Translations under genes and position numbers: made by a program
Shown: in pieces, positions 20,795-32,424 of the stretch
Numbering within the stretch: the stretch's first letter is position 1
Layout: each line of letters opens with the position of its first letter
The notes under the pieces: model-generated
The model's input: the letters and a program-made list of their open reading frames with translations, nothing else
What the model was told of the DNA's origin: nothing
Databases searched by the model: none
Assembly: GCA_009760855.2 (NCBI GenBank)
Contig: WPIO01000049.1
Location: 682,001 to 746,000, forward strand
DNA length: 64,000 nt
Reading direction: 5' to 3'
Source: Cristatella mucedo
Lineage: Eukaryota; Bryozoa; Phylactolaemata; Cristatellidae

Positions 20795-21270
20795 GTTGTC
20801 AGATATACTACCCCATCAGGCCAAGCATCGTACCACCCGCTTCTCGGAATCCAACAGTCTAGAAATGCCTCATACAAACCTTAAATCCTTTGGAGACCGT
20901 GCATTTAGTTCATATGCTCCCAAAGCATGGAACTCCCTCCCGACCTGCGTCAAAACATCCCCTGACCTGACCACATTTAAAAGGAACCTAAAAACACCTA
21001 TTTAGGACAGCATTTAGTGGGTCCCTGTGATTCGTCTTTGATGTGCTTATGCGTGCTGACACTGTGCATGCTGCCACTAACCACATTTGCATGCTGACCC
21101 TGTGCATGTCACCCCTAACCATATTATTCATTTCGTTTGTTTTTCAAGCATGATTTTACTTACCATTCAATTGCATTTCACTTTACAGCAAATGTAAAGC
21201 GCCTAGAGAGAGATTAAGTTCTCTGAGGGCGCTTTATCAAGTGAATTATTATTATTATTATTATTATTAC
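20795..21270 (+). mobile_element. LINE family 1, 3' end (well preserved)
   Basis: Open frame ends with SFGDRAFSSYAPKAWNSLPT and SPDLTTFKRNLKTPI, the C-terminal signature of L2/CR1-type ORF2. It is followed by the 3' region and the tail GCGCCTAGAGAGAGATTAAG ... GGGCGCTTTATCAAGTGAA plus (TTA)n. The best single example of the family 3' end. Confidence 0.92.
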
Positions 21271-21659
21271 ATATACTGGAAAAGAAGCAAGCTCAAACGA
21301 TTAGCGATTACATGCACGAGCATCCGAATGCACAAGCACATTAAAAACGATTCACCAGAACCAAGCAATTCTGTGACGAACAGGTGCTATTGTAGTTTTT
21401 ATTTAAATATCCCTACACAAGTGAATTAAATTAACGAACTGAAGGCGAGATCTAATGATTATTTGAACTTGATCGCAGGCACAACTTAACGACTGGAGTC
21501 AGAACAATGACAAGAGGCGATACCGACCCAGATTGGCATTAAGTTCTGATAGTTGAATTGAAGCAAGAATGAGGAACCTAAAAGTGATTGAAAAACCTTT
21601 TGTCGCTTAACTGCTTGATTGATAGTGAGTGCAGGTTCGTGAAAAGAGGTGTTACTTGA

Positions 21660-21800
21660 TCGTACATTAGATCTGGCGCCCTCAATCTCCTTTTAGGCAC
21701 TTTACATTTGCTGCAAAGGAAGCACGATCGTGACAACTGTGATGCCTACAATTTCGTCCTTCGATATTAGTATGCCCCACAGGGCTTACAGACGATTGCA
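21660..21800 (-). repeat. LINE 1 tail (minus)
   Basis: GGCGCCCTCAATCTCCTTTTAGGCACTTTACATTTGCTGC is the reversed LINE 1 3' end. Confidence 0.75.
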
Positions 21801-22787
21801 ATTGCTTGCTTGTCAGTATTTATATTGCATAAGGCTCTAATTGACGAGTATAGCGACACTATGTGGACCTGCACACACCCGTTAAATGTAAAAGAAAAAC
21901 AAAAAAAAGTAAAGGGTATGCTGATTCAATTGCCTCATTTATTTAGTGGCAGAATGGCCTTCACCTCTATCACCCTGCTTGCAGCTGGCGATACCGTCTG
22001 CCTTGGGGCTCGAACCACGACGGTTCCATTTTTGCAAACGTCTGCTATGGACCGAGCCAAATGAATTAATCAAACAAATATACAGTAGCCATTAAGATGT
22101 CAACAATATTGGCAAACGGCTTGTCCCCAACCAGTTAGCCAAAGGTAAATCTTACGGTGGATGCAATTCCAAATGGCATTCACATCCAGCCTTTCACTCT
22201 AAAGCCACAAAGACGAACAATCGTGACAAAATGATCAAGAGTTTGGTTTTTATTTGATTCTTATAAACTCTATCACCTCAACATGGAACAGTGAGTTTAA
22301 TTTCGTTCTTACAAAAACCTATAGTTTGGGCTAATGAAAATATACTGACACTCGAGCAAACATATCACATAACTGTACAAAACATTTCCACTTCGACTGA
22401 AATTGCTGACAAAAATAGCATCGAAGGCAACAAAACTAGGGAACTGCAGCCCAATTGTAAGTCAAAGGTGGTGCAGACACTACTGCCCGGCAGACTCAGA
22501 TGAGCTAGCGATATGCATAGAAATGTCAGCCGTCCTAAGGCACGGCAAAGCACACAAAGGAGGACTAGAACAATAAGTCAGACATCGTCAAAATGCTGGT
22601 ACATGCTGCCCAACATTAGGTTTCCAGAGATGGGCTAGCACATCTTGACCTTCACAAAAATTAATGAGCAGCTGGTGCTCGGTCAGCTGGTTAGTGAAGG
22701 TGAAGGTGAATCGGGTCGAGATGGGAGGCAAGCAGCAGCCACCCAGTCATTGTTCAGGCTGTGGCCTGGAAGGGCAGACACAGGAAT

Positions 22788-22958
22788 TCAATTCATAGAG
22801 AATGTTGAGTGGGCTCTAAATGTGGGTCTACTGCTACTATCTGCTATCATGCGATCCAGCTCAACAACGTCACCATCAATGGCTCTTCGGAAGTCGGATA
22901 ACTCTCTTGTACTCTTAATGCGCTGATAATTTGCCCCAATTGTCATCAGAAACGTCAC
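22788..22958 (-). CDS. M6-A terminal exon: end of TM4 and cytoplasmic tail
   Basis: Acceptor ATGCTTCAG|GTG; 56 codons plus TGA, starting VTFLMTIGANYQRIKSTREL. The N-Y-x-x-I motif after TM4 is family-typical. The tail is charged (DFRRAIDGDVVELDRM) and ends FSMN. Confidence 0.93.
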   Translation of the reverse strand: MTFLMTIGANYQRIKSTRELSDFRRAIDGDVVELDRMIADSSSRPTFRAHSTFSMN

Positions 22959-25900
22959 CTGAAGCATCATTTTATGAGAAACGTTGGGCGATGAATAAGC
23001 GATCGTACAGCACTATGATTGATTGCATCACTAGCACGATTATACAAACCAAACTATAAAAGCCGGTGCTAACCGAAACTGAAGGCAACTATCAGAAACA
23101 GTCTTAAAACAACAGGAAAGGTCATACAGCACTAGTTATTCTGCAATCTGAATGATAACTTGGTGCACTTTAGCAAATAGCAGAGAACATAATGATCACA
23201 ATAGGAAATGTACAGGAGTTCCAACATAACGCTTTGCTCTCTGAAGCCCATAGGAAGCTACCACGATATGTAAGCCACCCAAAGCGTTTATCACAGCTGA
23301 GACCTCTACAGGAGTGCTGTCGACAAGAGAACTTGAGATTGCCGAGCAATTAGGCAAGTGGTCCAGCCAACTATTTATAGTTTGCACTTTATTAAAGGTG
23401 ATTCCTGGTAATCCATGCACTAACACGGTCAAATTTGTTGCTCAACGAAATACTCTATGCTCAGTATGTGTGCTACATAGAACTATTGACAACCGTCCTT
23501 TGAGCAAGTAATTGCTGCTAGAACTTATTTCAGGTTCTTTTCATTGGTTCTGCTTCATTTGCACACATTTAACTGCAACTAGGCGATTGATTTAGAAAAG
23601 CATTTAGAACTTCGAAAGAAGGGAGTTTGAGCAAACAAGGGCGGTGAGCCGTGATGGCACACTGGGTAAGGTGGTTGCTTTTCATATGACCTAAGTCCCG
23701 AGGTCGTGGGTTAAAATCCTGCGGTTGGTGATCCTTTATCGTCACTGCAAGCGGCGGTGACAGCCGTAAAGGCTCTACTGTCGCTATACAAAAGAGGCTG
23801 TTAAATCAGCTAGTATTTATTTTATTTATTTATCCGTGGCTGAGTCGTTCGTGGGAGAAAGCACGCCACAATCAAACGAATTAGGGAAAGGGAGCACTTA
23901 AAACTGGCTACAAACTATTGCTCGGTGTTCAGCAGCATCTGCTGAGCCAAGTATATACATGCAGTTGCACTAACTATGCTGCACCTCATATCTGCCATTT
24001 TTGCAAAGCATATTTTGATAGTCTAGCTAGAGATCAAAAATAAGTATTCATTGGTGATTGCGAGATAGCTGCCTCAAAGAAAGTATCACGTTTCCAAATG
24101 CACAGGAATTTGCACAGTCGAAGGATAATTTAGTCTCTAATAAATGGTCATACTAATGGCTAACTTCGAAATACCGTATGGAACTGTTGAACAAAAAAGG
24201 AATGATGTAGCAGACAAATCACAGTTAGTGGCCGAGCAAGTTGAAACTCCCAAAAACTCACGATTTGAAAATTCGGCACACACACTTCGACAGTTCGAGC
24301 AGAAGGTGCACAACGAACTTATGTAGGCCCACAGAACCCACGCAGTGTCAGAGTTTGTGCTAGGGAATTTGTCTGCTCAGTTCCTACATAGTCCTCAGCC
24401 AAATGTAGCAGAGCATTAAATGGCGTATGCTGCAGTTGGTCTCTTACACTCTACTCGAGTCGTTGGTCGATAATTACTTTAAGCATTGATTATCAGCTCA
24501 CGGATATTATCAGTATACCACAGTGCCACTAGACGTTTAATTGTGTGAAGGAATTGCTCAAATAAAGAACGGCAAGCAAAAATAGGTACTCCCATGCAAG
24601 CAAAGCCTACAATAACTTTTCATGCCGCTCAACTGTACACTCAACCTTGAAGACTGAATACAGAGCGACGAGGCTCATTGAAACAGCATAAAAAAGGCTG
24701 ATGTTATGTTGACTGCCTTTTGCCATACAGGTCACTCTAATCCAGAAGACAGCTAGACTTGCCCTAGCCTTGACGAAGAAAGGCAAGAAATGTTCTGTGC
24801 TATAACGGTGAAACTACTGGCTCAGCTTGATTGACATTTTCATTGCCATTTTACCATGGTCAGACCAGCTCTAAACTGAAGAGATAATCATACAATTGGC
24901 CAAAGCACCCTCTCTCCTGCAATATATCTGAAAGGAGACGGTCAATACTAAAAAATATGACAAAGCGGCCAGCTGTCATGAAGGATTGTTGAAGGCAACA
25001 CACCACATACACGTGCCGAGAATGATAGCATCCCATACATAGTGTAACAGCATTGTGATGGCACACGATTGCGATTAACCTTGGCAATTATGCACCTATT
25101 GTAACTACCAATAATCCAAAGGTAGCCCGTACATTGGCCAGATAATATTACAAAAGCTCAGTCAGCATCATGACCAGACAAAAGACGGACTAGGCCCAAT
25201 GGCCATCTAGTAACAAATTGCTTAAAATGTGCTTCGAGAGCAGCTGTTTACAGGTCACATCGATTACTGGTGAAAAGTAAGGAGCTCCAAATGAATCGGT
25301 GCCAATTGAGCTGCCACCTGGCTAGCTCGGGACCATGCAATCTGAAGGATGGAACAATGCTTTAACCTGCAACTAAGGAGGCTTCGATCAAAAGCACAGG
25401 GGCCGTAAAGTATATCCATGCATTACAAGAGCAATTATAGGATGGCAGATGTCAATGTCTCGTGCTTGCCAACACACACAAAAAGCCATATACTTCAGCC
25501 ACTTACCAGACCAAGCACCATTAAGTAGCAGCCCCCAAACGCTACACCAAACAGCGGAATGTCCTTATTTACCTGCAAGGAAAGCATGCATTTGGTTTTG
25601 AAAATGCCATCGGCACTATGTAGCAGTGGTTAAAATATTAGCTGATCTACCAGCTTCTTTTTATATAGCAGCAGAAGAGCCTGAAAGGCTATCACCGCCG
25701 CTTTAAGTGGTAATAAAGAATCGCCCACCGCATGATTCAAACCCAAGACCTCGGTCGTGAAGAGCAACTGCTTTACACATCACAAAAACAATATTCGGTA
25801 GAAACATGCAAGTTTTCACATAGCACATCTTATCGGCAACAGATGCTAACAAAGCATGGAAATCTGCTAATGTTATAAAAAGCTGTGAATCAGTGAGCTG

Positions 25901-28900
25901 TTTCACTGCCGAGCCGATGAGTACTGTGCAAACACAAAGCCTGCACCTTGTCATGTCAAACAGTAAAAAGCACGTCGCTTTATGTAAAGATTGTGATACA
26001 ATGACCAAGCACTATAAGTTCAAAGTGCGACTGACGACCAAATTTCCCCGAGCCGGATGCAATCACAGTGCAACTTGTGTCCTTAGAGATAAAATTACAG
26101 ATAACAAAAAGTGGCGCACTCAAAGCCCTCGGAGCAAGCAGCATCAAATTTTCGAAGTAGGATTGCTCGCTATACAACTTCCCTTTGTTCGTCATAGCTG
26201 AAAACCATTCTGGCAGATGCTGCACAGAGCACAATGAAGCACAGATGGTATGGCACTACAAGGCATCTCCCTAAGATGCTCAGGATCCAACAGTTTAGCA
26301 GTTCCAGGCGAAAGCAGCATCGAGGCAGAGCAAGATATGTCTTCCCCCGACAGGGCTGCTATGCAGGTGCTGCACTCAGAATCCAGCCACCTGCAGACCA
26401 TCAAGACTGCCGTGACGACACACCTCGTCAGCAGTCCACACGAGTCCCAGGGCTTGGCGTCAACGGTGACGAATGAAGTTGGACGCGCCCATAATTTTAT
26501 ATGGACATTTGCAACGCGATGTGCATAAGGCACAAAAAAACGATAGCATACAATTCAAACCCAACAAAAACTACATGCCGCATGCAAGAATATCTAATTG
26601 CTACTCAGTAATAAAATGATGACAGGATCCTATTTTTACAACGCTAGCATCCTGATGTTCACAACCACTATAGTGCCATTCAAGAACATCATTAGTTATT
26701 CCTCACCCATGAGCAGATGTCGCGTATGTCACCTGCATAGCAAATAGGCGTAGCAGCCCTGGTAGCAGGGATGGTCGAGCTGGTTGAATTGGCAAAATAA
26801 AGGCCTAAAGAGCAAAGAAAACAACGATGCATGCATACAAGAGTCAGACGTAATGCAATGCACAGCTCTAGCTTGCTGCTAGGAAACCAGGCGACAGGCG
26901 ACGAACAAGCAAGCATTCGCGACATACGCCATCACAAGCATGTAAGGCAAGTGGCACTAGCAAAGAGCTTACCGAATCGTGAGAGGTCTAGACAGAAAAT
27001 GTTCGTGCCACCTTCTCCCGATTGATATCTTGAATTGGTCAGCTCAGCAGAACAAATGGAACGCATCATGACAAGCACTATCACGGGAATGCACAGAAGA
27101 GACACGACGAATGTCCAGACCATGTTAAACAGGTACGTCAAGATCAGTAACTACAAAAGCAATACGCCACATCATTATGCAATGTGAACACAATAGCTCA
27201 CTCATCGCAAGCACGTCAGAATTTGCTTCATTGGCACTTAGCTTGATGTGTCGAGGATGACGCAAACTCCGTAATCACGGCTGACACAACTGTCCTGACA
27301 ACAAGCTATCTAACCAAAGTCGGAAAGCGTGCCTCTGATTCGGCAAGTAGTGCATTTCAAGATATAATATATTGACTAATGCATGAGCTAGCACTAAATA
27401 GTCAGGGCTGCCTTTTGGTGACGTTTTGCACTTGTACACCTATCACATTATTCTCCATGCCACAGTCACGAACCGGGATCCATCAGCTGTGCTGTATGTC
27501 ACCAGTCTAGATCAGTCCACATTAAACCAGTAGATCACCAGGGGACTTCAGGCTACGCCGTCCAAGCACCATGATGGCAGTCAGCATGAAGGTGGTGCAC
27601 CACTCTGCTTTGTTTTCCAGTAGCCACTGTCAGACAAAAGGCTATCCCTCCTCAAATATGCATCGAGCCCGGGGCACCACAGTTGGCAATGTGACACAAA
27701 AGGCAACATCAGGAGCGTCACGAAGCAGCCATAAACAGTGTGTCACGACAGCACAGCAGCCAGCTCTGGATGCTTAACAGATATGTTTACGCAGCTCCTA
27801 CGTCTTGCAATATGCAACAATCCTATAAATCCAACATATGCTCTCAAGTCGAAACGGCGAGTTTTTATGATTCTTACCTCTGACCTCGGAGGCAGCAGTT
27901 CAATTCCAGATAAAAAAGATGACATAATTTTCTTTCTCTTTCTAGTGCTATGATGTCACTTTGGGGTGACTAGTGCTTTATGGATCCGGTTGACGATCTA
28001 GCTGCATATCGCACAATGATGCAGCCACTGGGCTGCACTACACGTTCTGTATAGCCTGTGGGCTACAGTTCATGCTTGTCGGCTCTGGCAGAGTAAAGAT
28101 GGGCTGGTTGATTAAACAGTCTCACTTGAAGACATAGCAGCAGAACAGCCTTTGCGGCTTCCGACCCTCTTGCAGTAAGCAAAAAACTGCCTGCTACAGG
28201 ATCGAGTCCACGACCCCAGATCGTGCACACCAAGCACCTTAACATGGTCCCAAGACCACATCCTGAAGTAGGGTTAAAAATTACTTGACCTACCGACACC
28301 ATGTTATGCTTGTTGACGTGGCGCACTTTACATCTAATCATTGGATCGAGCTTCCCTTATAGCATTCGTAAAGTGCCTAGAAAGAGACTAAGTGATCGGT
28401 GATGGTGCTATACAAATATGGATCATATACATATATGGATCATTATTATTACAAAGTTTAAAGTGCAAAAAAGTATAGTAGTCGCCAAGAAACAAGACGA
28501 GACATTCTCACCCATAGTACAAAACCGGTAAGGAAAGGAAATCACTGGAAGTACTGAAAATAAGTGCCGTTCTAGGCTGAAACACTGACGGCACTTACAA
28601 AAGCTGCGCAGCAGCGGCCACCAATAACACAGCGCTCTTTCGAGTATAAACTGGTCCGCGTTGAACCGGTAGCCAAGAAGCCGAACGCGAATAGTATCAC
28701 GGCGAATGCTGCCATGACCGAGGCTGCTACCACAAGAGCCAATTTCACTGCTGCCACCCTGTAGCAAAAACAGCAAGTCAGGTCAGAGGAAGCTGTGCAA
28801 AACAGCAATGCACCTCAGAGCACTCGCTGAAGCCGCAGGGGTATGGCAGAAAACACAGGGGTATGGCAGAAAGCAACCACGGCATAGAAGGTAGGCAGGC

Positions 28901-29154
28901 TTAAGCGACCGATAGCAAGCATGGGCCTACATGGTCAGTGGTTACACGGTGACCAAGCTCAGCAGACGAACCTTGTGTCTCACAAGGGTAAAACAGCATC
29001 GTCAGATTAGAGGATGAGCAAGCAGCACGCAGGGAACAAAAAACCCGATAAAAACCAAACAGATGAACAACAGGAGATTAGGTTGGCTAGACAGCTGCAG
29101 GTGGGCAGGCACGAGCAAGCAAGTCCGTGTACGCATGCAGGCATGCACGTGCAC

Positions 29155-29224
<70 letters not shown>

Positions 29225-29740
29225 AAGAAGTCAATATATAACCGAACTTTAGGTAGACCAAAAGCACACACAAGCATTCGCTATCAAAGGAGCATTTGCA
29301 CGTGGAGAGCGTATGGAATCTTCACTATGTGTGCCAGTTCAAAAACACTTGTGCCAGACATGTCTCCCAGATAAATGTATTAGGTCGATAAGCAGAGCTT
29401 GCTAGAATGCATGATTTAGTCGAGGGAAACAAAAACAAAAAAGAAAATTGCAAAACCCATCACCACAAGCTTGCTTCCTATTTGCCGGCATAAATGCTGC
29501 ACCATCATCTAGAAAGCTGCTGCTACTGTTGGGCGCAACTCCTGTCAGCATGTGCACAAACATAATGGTGTTAGGAATCTTACCAATCTACTTGCACGCT
29601 TACACCGAGCTTGTTACGCAGAATATTCTGAGTGTCAGTAACACCTTCGTAGAAAAATCCACAGAAGAGGCCCACACCAAGGCACGTCAGAATCATTGAA
29701 ACAGCAGAAGCGTATGGAAACCGCTTGAAACATGATTCGG
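22788..29740 (-). CDS. M6/PLP-family proteolipid gene, copy A (M6-A)
   Basis: Four-transmembrane proteolipid of the myelin PLP/DM20/M6 family, a plasma-membrane protein family linked to neurite and epithelial membrane organisation. Exons in order: 29740-29584, 28758-28599, 27150-26973, 26804-26707, 25572-25507, 22958-22788. All junctions are GT/AG with matching phases (1,2,0,1,0,0), giving about 276 residues. Landmarks are PYAS and GLFCG after an N-terminal Cys, TM2 with [11 protein letters not shown]3 with LTYLFN, four Cys in the large loop (RSIC, IFC, PIC, DIC), one sequon (NST), TM4 across exons 5-6 as numbered here, and the tail NYQRIKSTRELSDFR. Human M6a is 278 residues. The first short exon (ATG) was not found; the exon at 29,740 enters in phase 1. 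The paralogue M6-B lies 14 kb upstream on the same strand. Confidence 0.93.
23640..23820 (+). repeat. SINE family B copy
   Basis: GGTGAGCCGTGATGGCACAC, GTCGTGGGTTAAAATCCTGC, CACTGCAAGCGGCGGTGACA and GAGGCTGTTAAATCAGCTAG. It lies in the last intron of M6-A. Confidence 0.92.
23821..25500. other. M6-A last intron, nothing further recognised
   Basis: No exon or repeat family was recognised beyond the SINE B at its lower-coordinate side. Confidence 0.45.
25507..25572 (-). CDS. M6-A exon: TM4, first half (66 nt)
   Basis: Acceptor CCTTGCAG|GTA; 22 codons [20 protein letters not shown] plus GL. Donor CTG|GTAAGT, phase 0. Supported by an identically sized exon with the same peptide pattern in M6-B. 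No long open frame reveals it. Confidence 0.92.
25648..25790 (-). repeat. SINE family B copy (minus)
   Basis: AGCTGATCTACCAGCTTC, GCAGCAGAAGAGCCTGAAAG, GCTATCACCGCCGC and reversed B box near 25,735. Immediately upstream of the 66 nt M6-A exon in transcript terms. Confidence 0.8.
25980..26533 (-). pseudogene. Coding-like tract with a frame change, unidentified
   Basis: Two minus-strand open frames meet near 26,200: upstream 26,533-26,192 (contains CRWLDSECSTCIAALS and LLDPEHLREMPC) and downstream 26,234-25,980 (contains KLYSEQSYFENLMLLAPRAL and PLFVICNFISKD). Composition is protein-like and the frames are in the order expected of one frameshifted sequence. It sits in the intron between the loop exon and TM4 exon of M6-A. 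I do not recognise the family. It may be a processed pseudogene or chance. Confidence 0.3.
26707..26804 (-). CDS. M6-A exon: large extracellular loop
   Basis: Acceptor CTCTTTAG|GC completes Gly; 98 nt encoding LYFANSTSSTIPATRAATPI and CYAGDIRDICSW. Carries one N-glycosylation sequon and the last two loop cysteines. Donor TGG|GTGAGG, phase 0. The preceding intron is only 168 bp. Confidence 0.92.
26973..27150 (-). CDS. M6-A exon: TM3 and start of large loop
   Basis: Acceptor TTTTGTAG|TTA; 178 nt encoding LLILTYLFNMVWTFVVSLLC, MMRSICSAELTN and IFCLDLSRF. It aligns with human 'IMLTYLFMLAWLGV ... LCLDLRQFG'. Donor G|GTAAGC, phase 1. Confidence 0.95.
28103..28262 (-). repeat. SINE family B copy (minus, diverged)
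   Basis: GGTTGATTAAACAGTCTCAC, AGCAGAACAGCCTTTGCGGC, then a degraded reverse B box (GGATCGAGTCCACGACC). Confidence 0.8.
28366..28450 (+). repeat. LINE 1 tail
   Basis: AAAGTGCCTAGAAAGAGACT ... GATGGTGCTATACAAATATG, an isolated tail in an M6-A intron. Confidence 0.7.
28599..28758 (-). CDS. M6-A exon: TM2
   Basis: Acceptor GCTACAG|G completes Trp. 160 nt encoding [34 protein letters not shown] and CVIGGRCCAAF. Donor TTT|GTAAGT, phase 0. Confidence 0.95.
28838..28877. repeat. Two-copy ~20 bp tandem repeat
   Basis: Two adjacent copies of AGGGGTATGGCAGAAA. Confidence 0.7.
29155..29221. repeat. (CA)n microsatellite
   Basis: About 33 uninterrupted CA units in an M6-A intron. The Thr-His and Cys-Val open frames are artefacts. 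Confidence 0.98.
29584..29740 (-). CDS. M6-A exon: TM1
   Basis: Acceptor CTATTGCAG|CC; 157 nt encoding [20 protein letters not shown] and on to YEGVTDTQNILRNKL. Donor TG|GTAAGA, phase 2. Human M6a has the matching PYASLIATIL ... GVALFCGCGHEAL. Confidence 0.93.
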
Positions 29741-29969
29741 CTGCAATAGAATAAAACTCTGTGGGTCGGCTTGATGAAAGGTTCGCGATGTGCCTGAGAC
29801 AGCAGCTTTCATAGCCAGCCTTAAATATTTACCAAGAGACCACGAATAACCAGAAAGCCTACATTAATTCCCAATAGAGTGTAATTATCCAATCGATGCC
29901 AGGCAAGCTAAATCGGCATGCACTGAGCAGTTTTGCAATACCCATTTTATCATGATTCGTTTACAGCAT

Positions 29970-30431
29970 ATGTCAAGTGCCAAGTAAGTTCTCTGGGGAG
30001 CTATACAGCATATATTATTATTATTATCGTAGCTGTACCTTGATTTGATCCATCACTATCTTCTAGCACATCAAACCCAACTCCCTTGCAGCATGAATTA
30101 CCGACATTTGCACTTGGATTGCAGCAAACTTTCTCAAACCAAAAAACGATTAAACCAACAACCGTACGGCAGGCACTTGGCACAACGTCCCTGATTTCTT
30201 TTTGTATGAGCTTCCTTTCTCCATGCTACTTGCCCCCTCGCTTTTGGTAATGTGTGAGGGCGTCGGTAGGACAACTAAATGTTACCCAAATAAATGGCTC
30301 GGTGAGACCTGGTCACAGTGAAATATATTCGGTGCAGCCGTTGCCTCCAAGGCTCGTTCATGCTTTATTTACAGCATCTGTGCCTAGAAAGAGATTCGGT
30401 TCTCTGAGGGTGCTATAAAAACGTATTATAT
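29970..30431 (+). repeat. LINE 1 tails and short 3' scraps
   Basis: Tail at 29,970-30,030 (GTCAAGTGCCAAGTAAGTTC with ATT repeats) and a second tail at 30,376-30,431 (GTGCCTAGAAAGAGATTCGG ... GGGTGCTATAAAAACG). Between them 30,090-30,150 contains a LINE 1 scrap (GACATTTGCACTTGGATTGC). Confidence 0.65.
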
Positions 30432-32420
30432 TTATTATTACTTATGAAAAAACTTAGTGTTACTTATTACTCGATCATTCATCTCAACCGCTCCCAGATT
30501 AGCTCCTTACCTGATGAACCCTGTGATGATCTAGCTGATCGATTCTCTCGATTCTTTGTGCAGAAGATAGACAAGATCAGAAAGTCCATCCCTGCGATGG
30601 CAGCATCCCCCTAGAATGGCGACCCTCGATTCCTTGCAGCACCTCAACGTCTACATTCAAGCAGGTCACTAGTGATCTCGTCCTGAAGTTCAAATCCCAA
30701 TCAAAGAAGACAACAAGTCCTTTGGACCACATTCCCACTGTCCTGCTCCTAAGTTGCATTGATCTGCTGCATAACAAGCATAATTAATATGTCATTAGCC
30801 TCAGGAAATGTCCCAGCACCTTTCAAAAAAGCTGTAGTCAGGCCATGTCTCAAGAAAGTGACACTAGACCATGAGAACTTCAGCAACTACCGCCCAGTCT
30901 CCCTTCTACCATTCCTATCAAAGACAGAAGAACGAGTCGTGGCAGACCAGCTGAACTCATATATTGATACTTCAAACCTTGCTAATAAGTTCCAGTCTGA
31001 CTTTAGAGCCATTCATTCCACCATAGTCAGCATGGTTTCGGGTGTACAACGACCTACTTAGACATGCAGACATGGGTAGAGTATCTCTGCTTATTTTGCT
31101 CGATCTTTTGGCAGCTTTTGATACTATCGATCCCCAAGTCCTTCTTGAGCGCCTCTCATCTCGCATGGACATCACTGGCACTATTTATTATTTTTGATAT
31201 CAGTTTCTCAGTGGGAGACTCCGGAGTATTGATGTGAAGGGACAAAGATCATGCAAGGCACCTGTGAAATGTGGGGTACCTCAGGGCTCCGTGCTAGGTC
31301 CGGTTCTTTTCACGGTTTATACTCTCCCTCTTGCCGATGTGATTGCCAAGCACAATCTAGGCTTTCACTTCTATGGGCATGACACTCAGTTGTACCTTTG
31401 CTTTGATCCCTCCCAGCCTTCGAGCACCTCGCATTACGTCCGTTGCTGCATGCAATGATGCCATCCACATATGGATGGCAGCAAATTCTCTTCAATTGAA
31501 TGATGATAAAACTAACTTACTAGTTATGGGCAAACCGAGTGTGATTCAAAAATTAGAAAGGCTGACGCTCAAAATCGGCTCTGCCAGCATATTTCCTGTT
31601 GAATTTGCACTAAATCTAGGTGTCATGTTCCAAAGTGACTTCTCGTTAGACGACCACATCAGCTCCACAATCAATCAAGTCTGCCTACTTTCAGCTACAT
31701 AACATTGCTAAAATTCGGGCTTGTTTAGATAAGGATACCACACCTAACTTGGTCCACGTATTTGTGACATCCCGTCTTGACTTCTGTAACTCACTGCTTC
31801 CTGACCTACCGGCATGTGCAATCAGGCGATTACAGCTGGTGCAAAACTCGGCAGCAAGGCTTGTCTGTCGTGAGCGTCGCAGTTGCCACATCACACCACA
31901 TCTCGCCGACCTGCACTGGCTACCAGTAGGTCCCTTCATTCTTTGCCTCCAGCCTATCTCTCAGATCTACTCCCCCCACCAGGCCACGCATAGTATCACC
32001 AGCTTTTCGGAATCTAACTGTTTACCAATACCTTGTACAAACCTCAAATCCTTTGGAGAACGTGCATTTAGTTTGTATGCTCCCAAAGCCTGGAACTCAC
32101 TCCCAACTTTCGTCACGACATTCCCTGACTAGAACACATTAAAAAAGAACTTAAAAACGCACCTATTTAGGACAGCATTTAGTGGGTCCCTGTGATTCGT
32201 CCTTATATGTGCTTATGCATGCTGACACTGTGCATGCTGCCACTAACCACACTTGCATGCTGACCCTGTGCATGTCACCCCCTAACCATGTTATTTATGT
32301 TGTTTATCAAGAATAATACCACTCACCATTCGATCGTGTTTCCTTTGCAGGAAATGTAAAGGTCCTAGAAAGAGATTGAGTTCTCTGAGGGTGCTTTATC
32401 AAGTGTATGTATTATTATTA
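30432..32420 (+). mobile_element. LINE family 1, longest plus-strand copy
   Basis: Encodes a decayed L2/CR1-type reverse transcriptase. Blocks in order: [13 protein letters not shown] near 30,885; DLLAAFDTIDPQVLLERLSS near 31,110; [14 protein letters not shown] near 31,270; the catalytic region FHFYGHDTQLYLCFDP near 31,370, where the usual Y-A-D-D has become Y-G-H-D; LGVMFQSDFSLDDHI near 31,620; and SFGERAFSLYAPKAWNSLPT near 32,055. Then the family 3' region and tail with (ATT)n. Frameshifts and stops show it is inactive. 5'-truncated; the endonuclease domain is absent. Confidence 0.9.
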
Positions 32421-32424
32421 TTAT

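Noticed and set aside
29002-29374. Open frames with Thr-His or Cys-Val runs
   Set aside because: Products of the (CA)n microsatellite in an M6-A intron.
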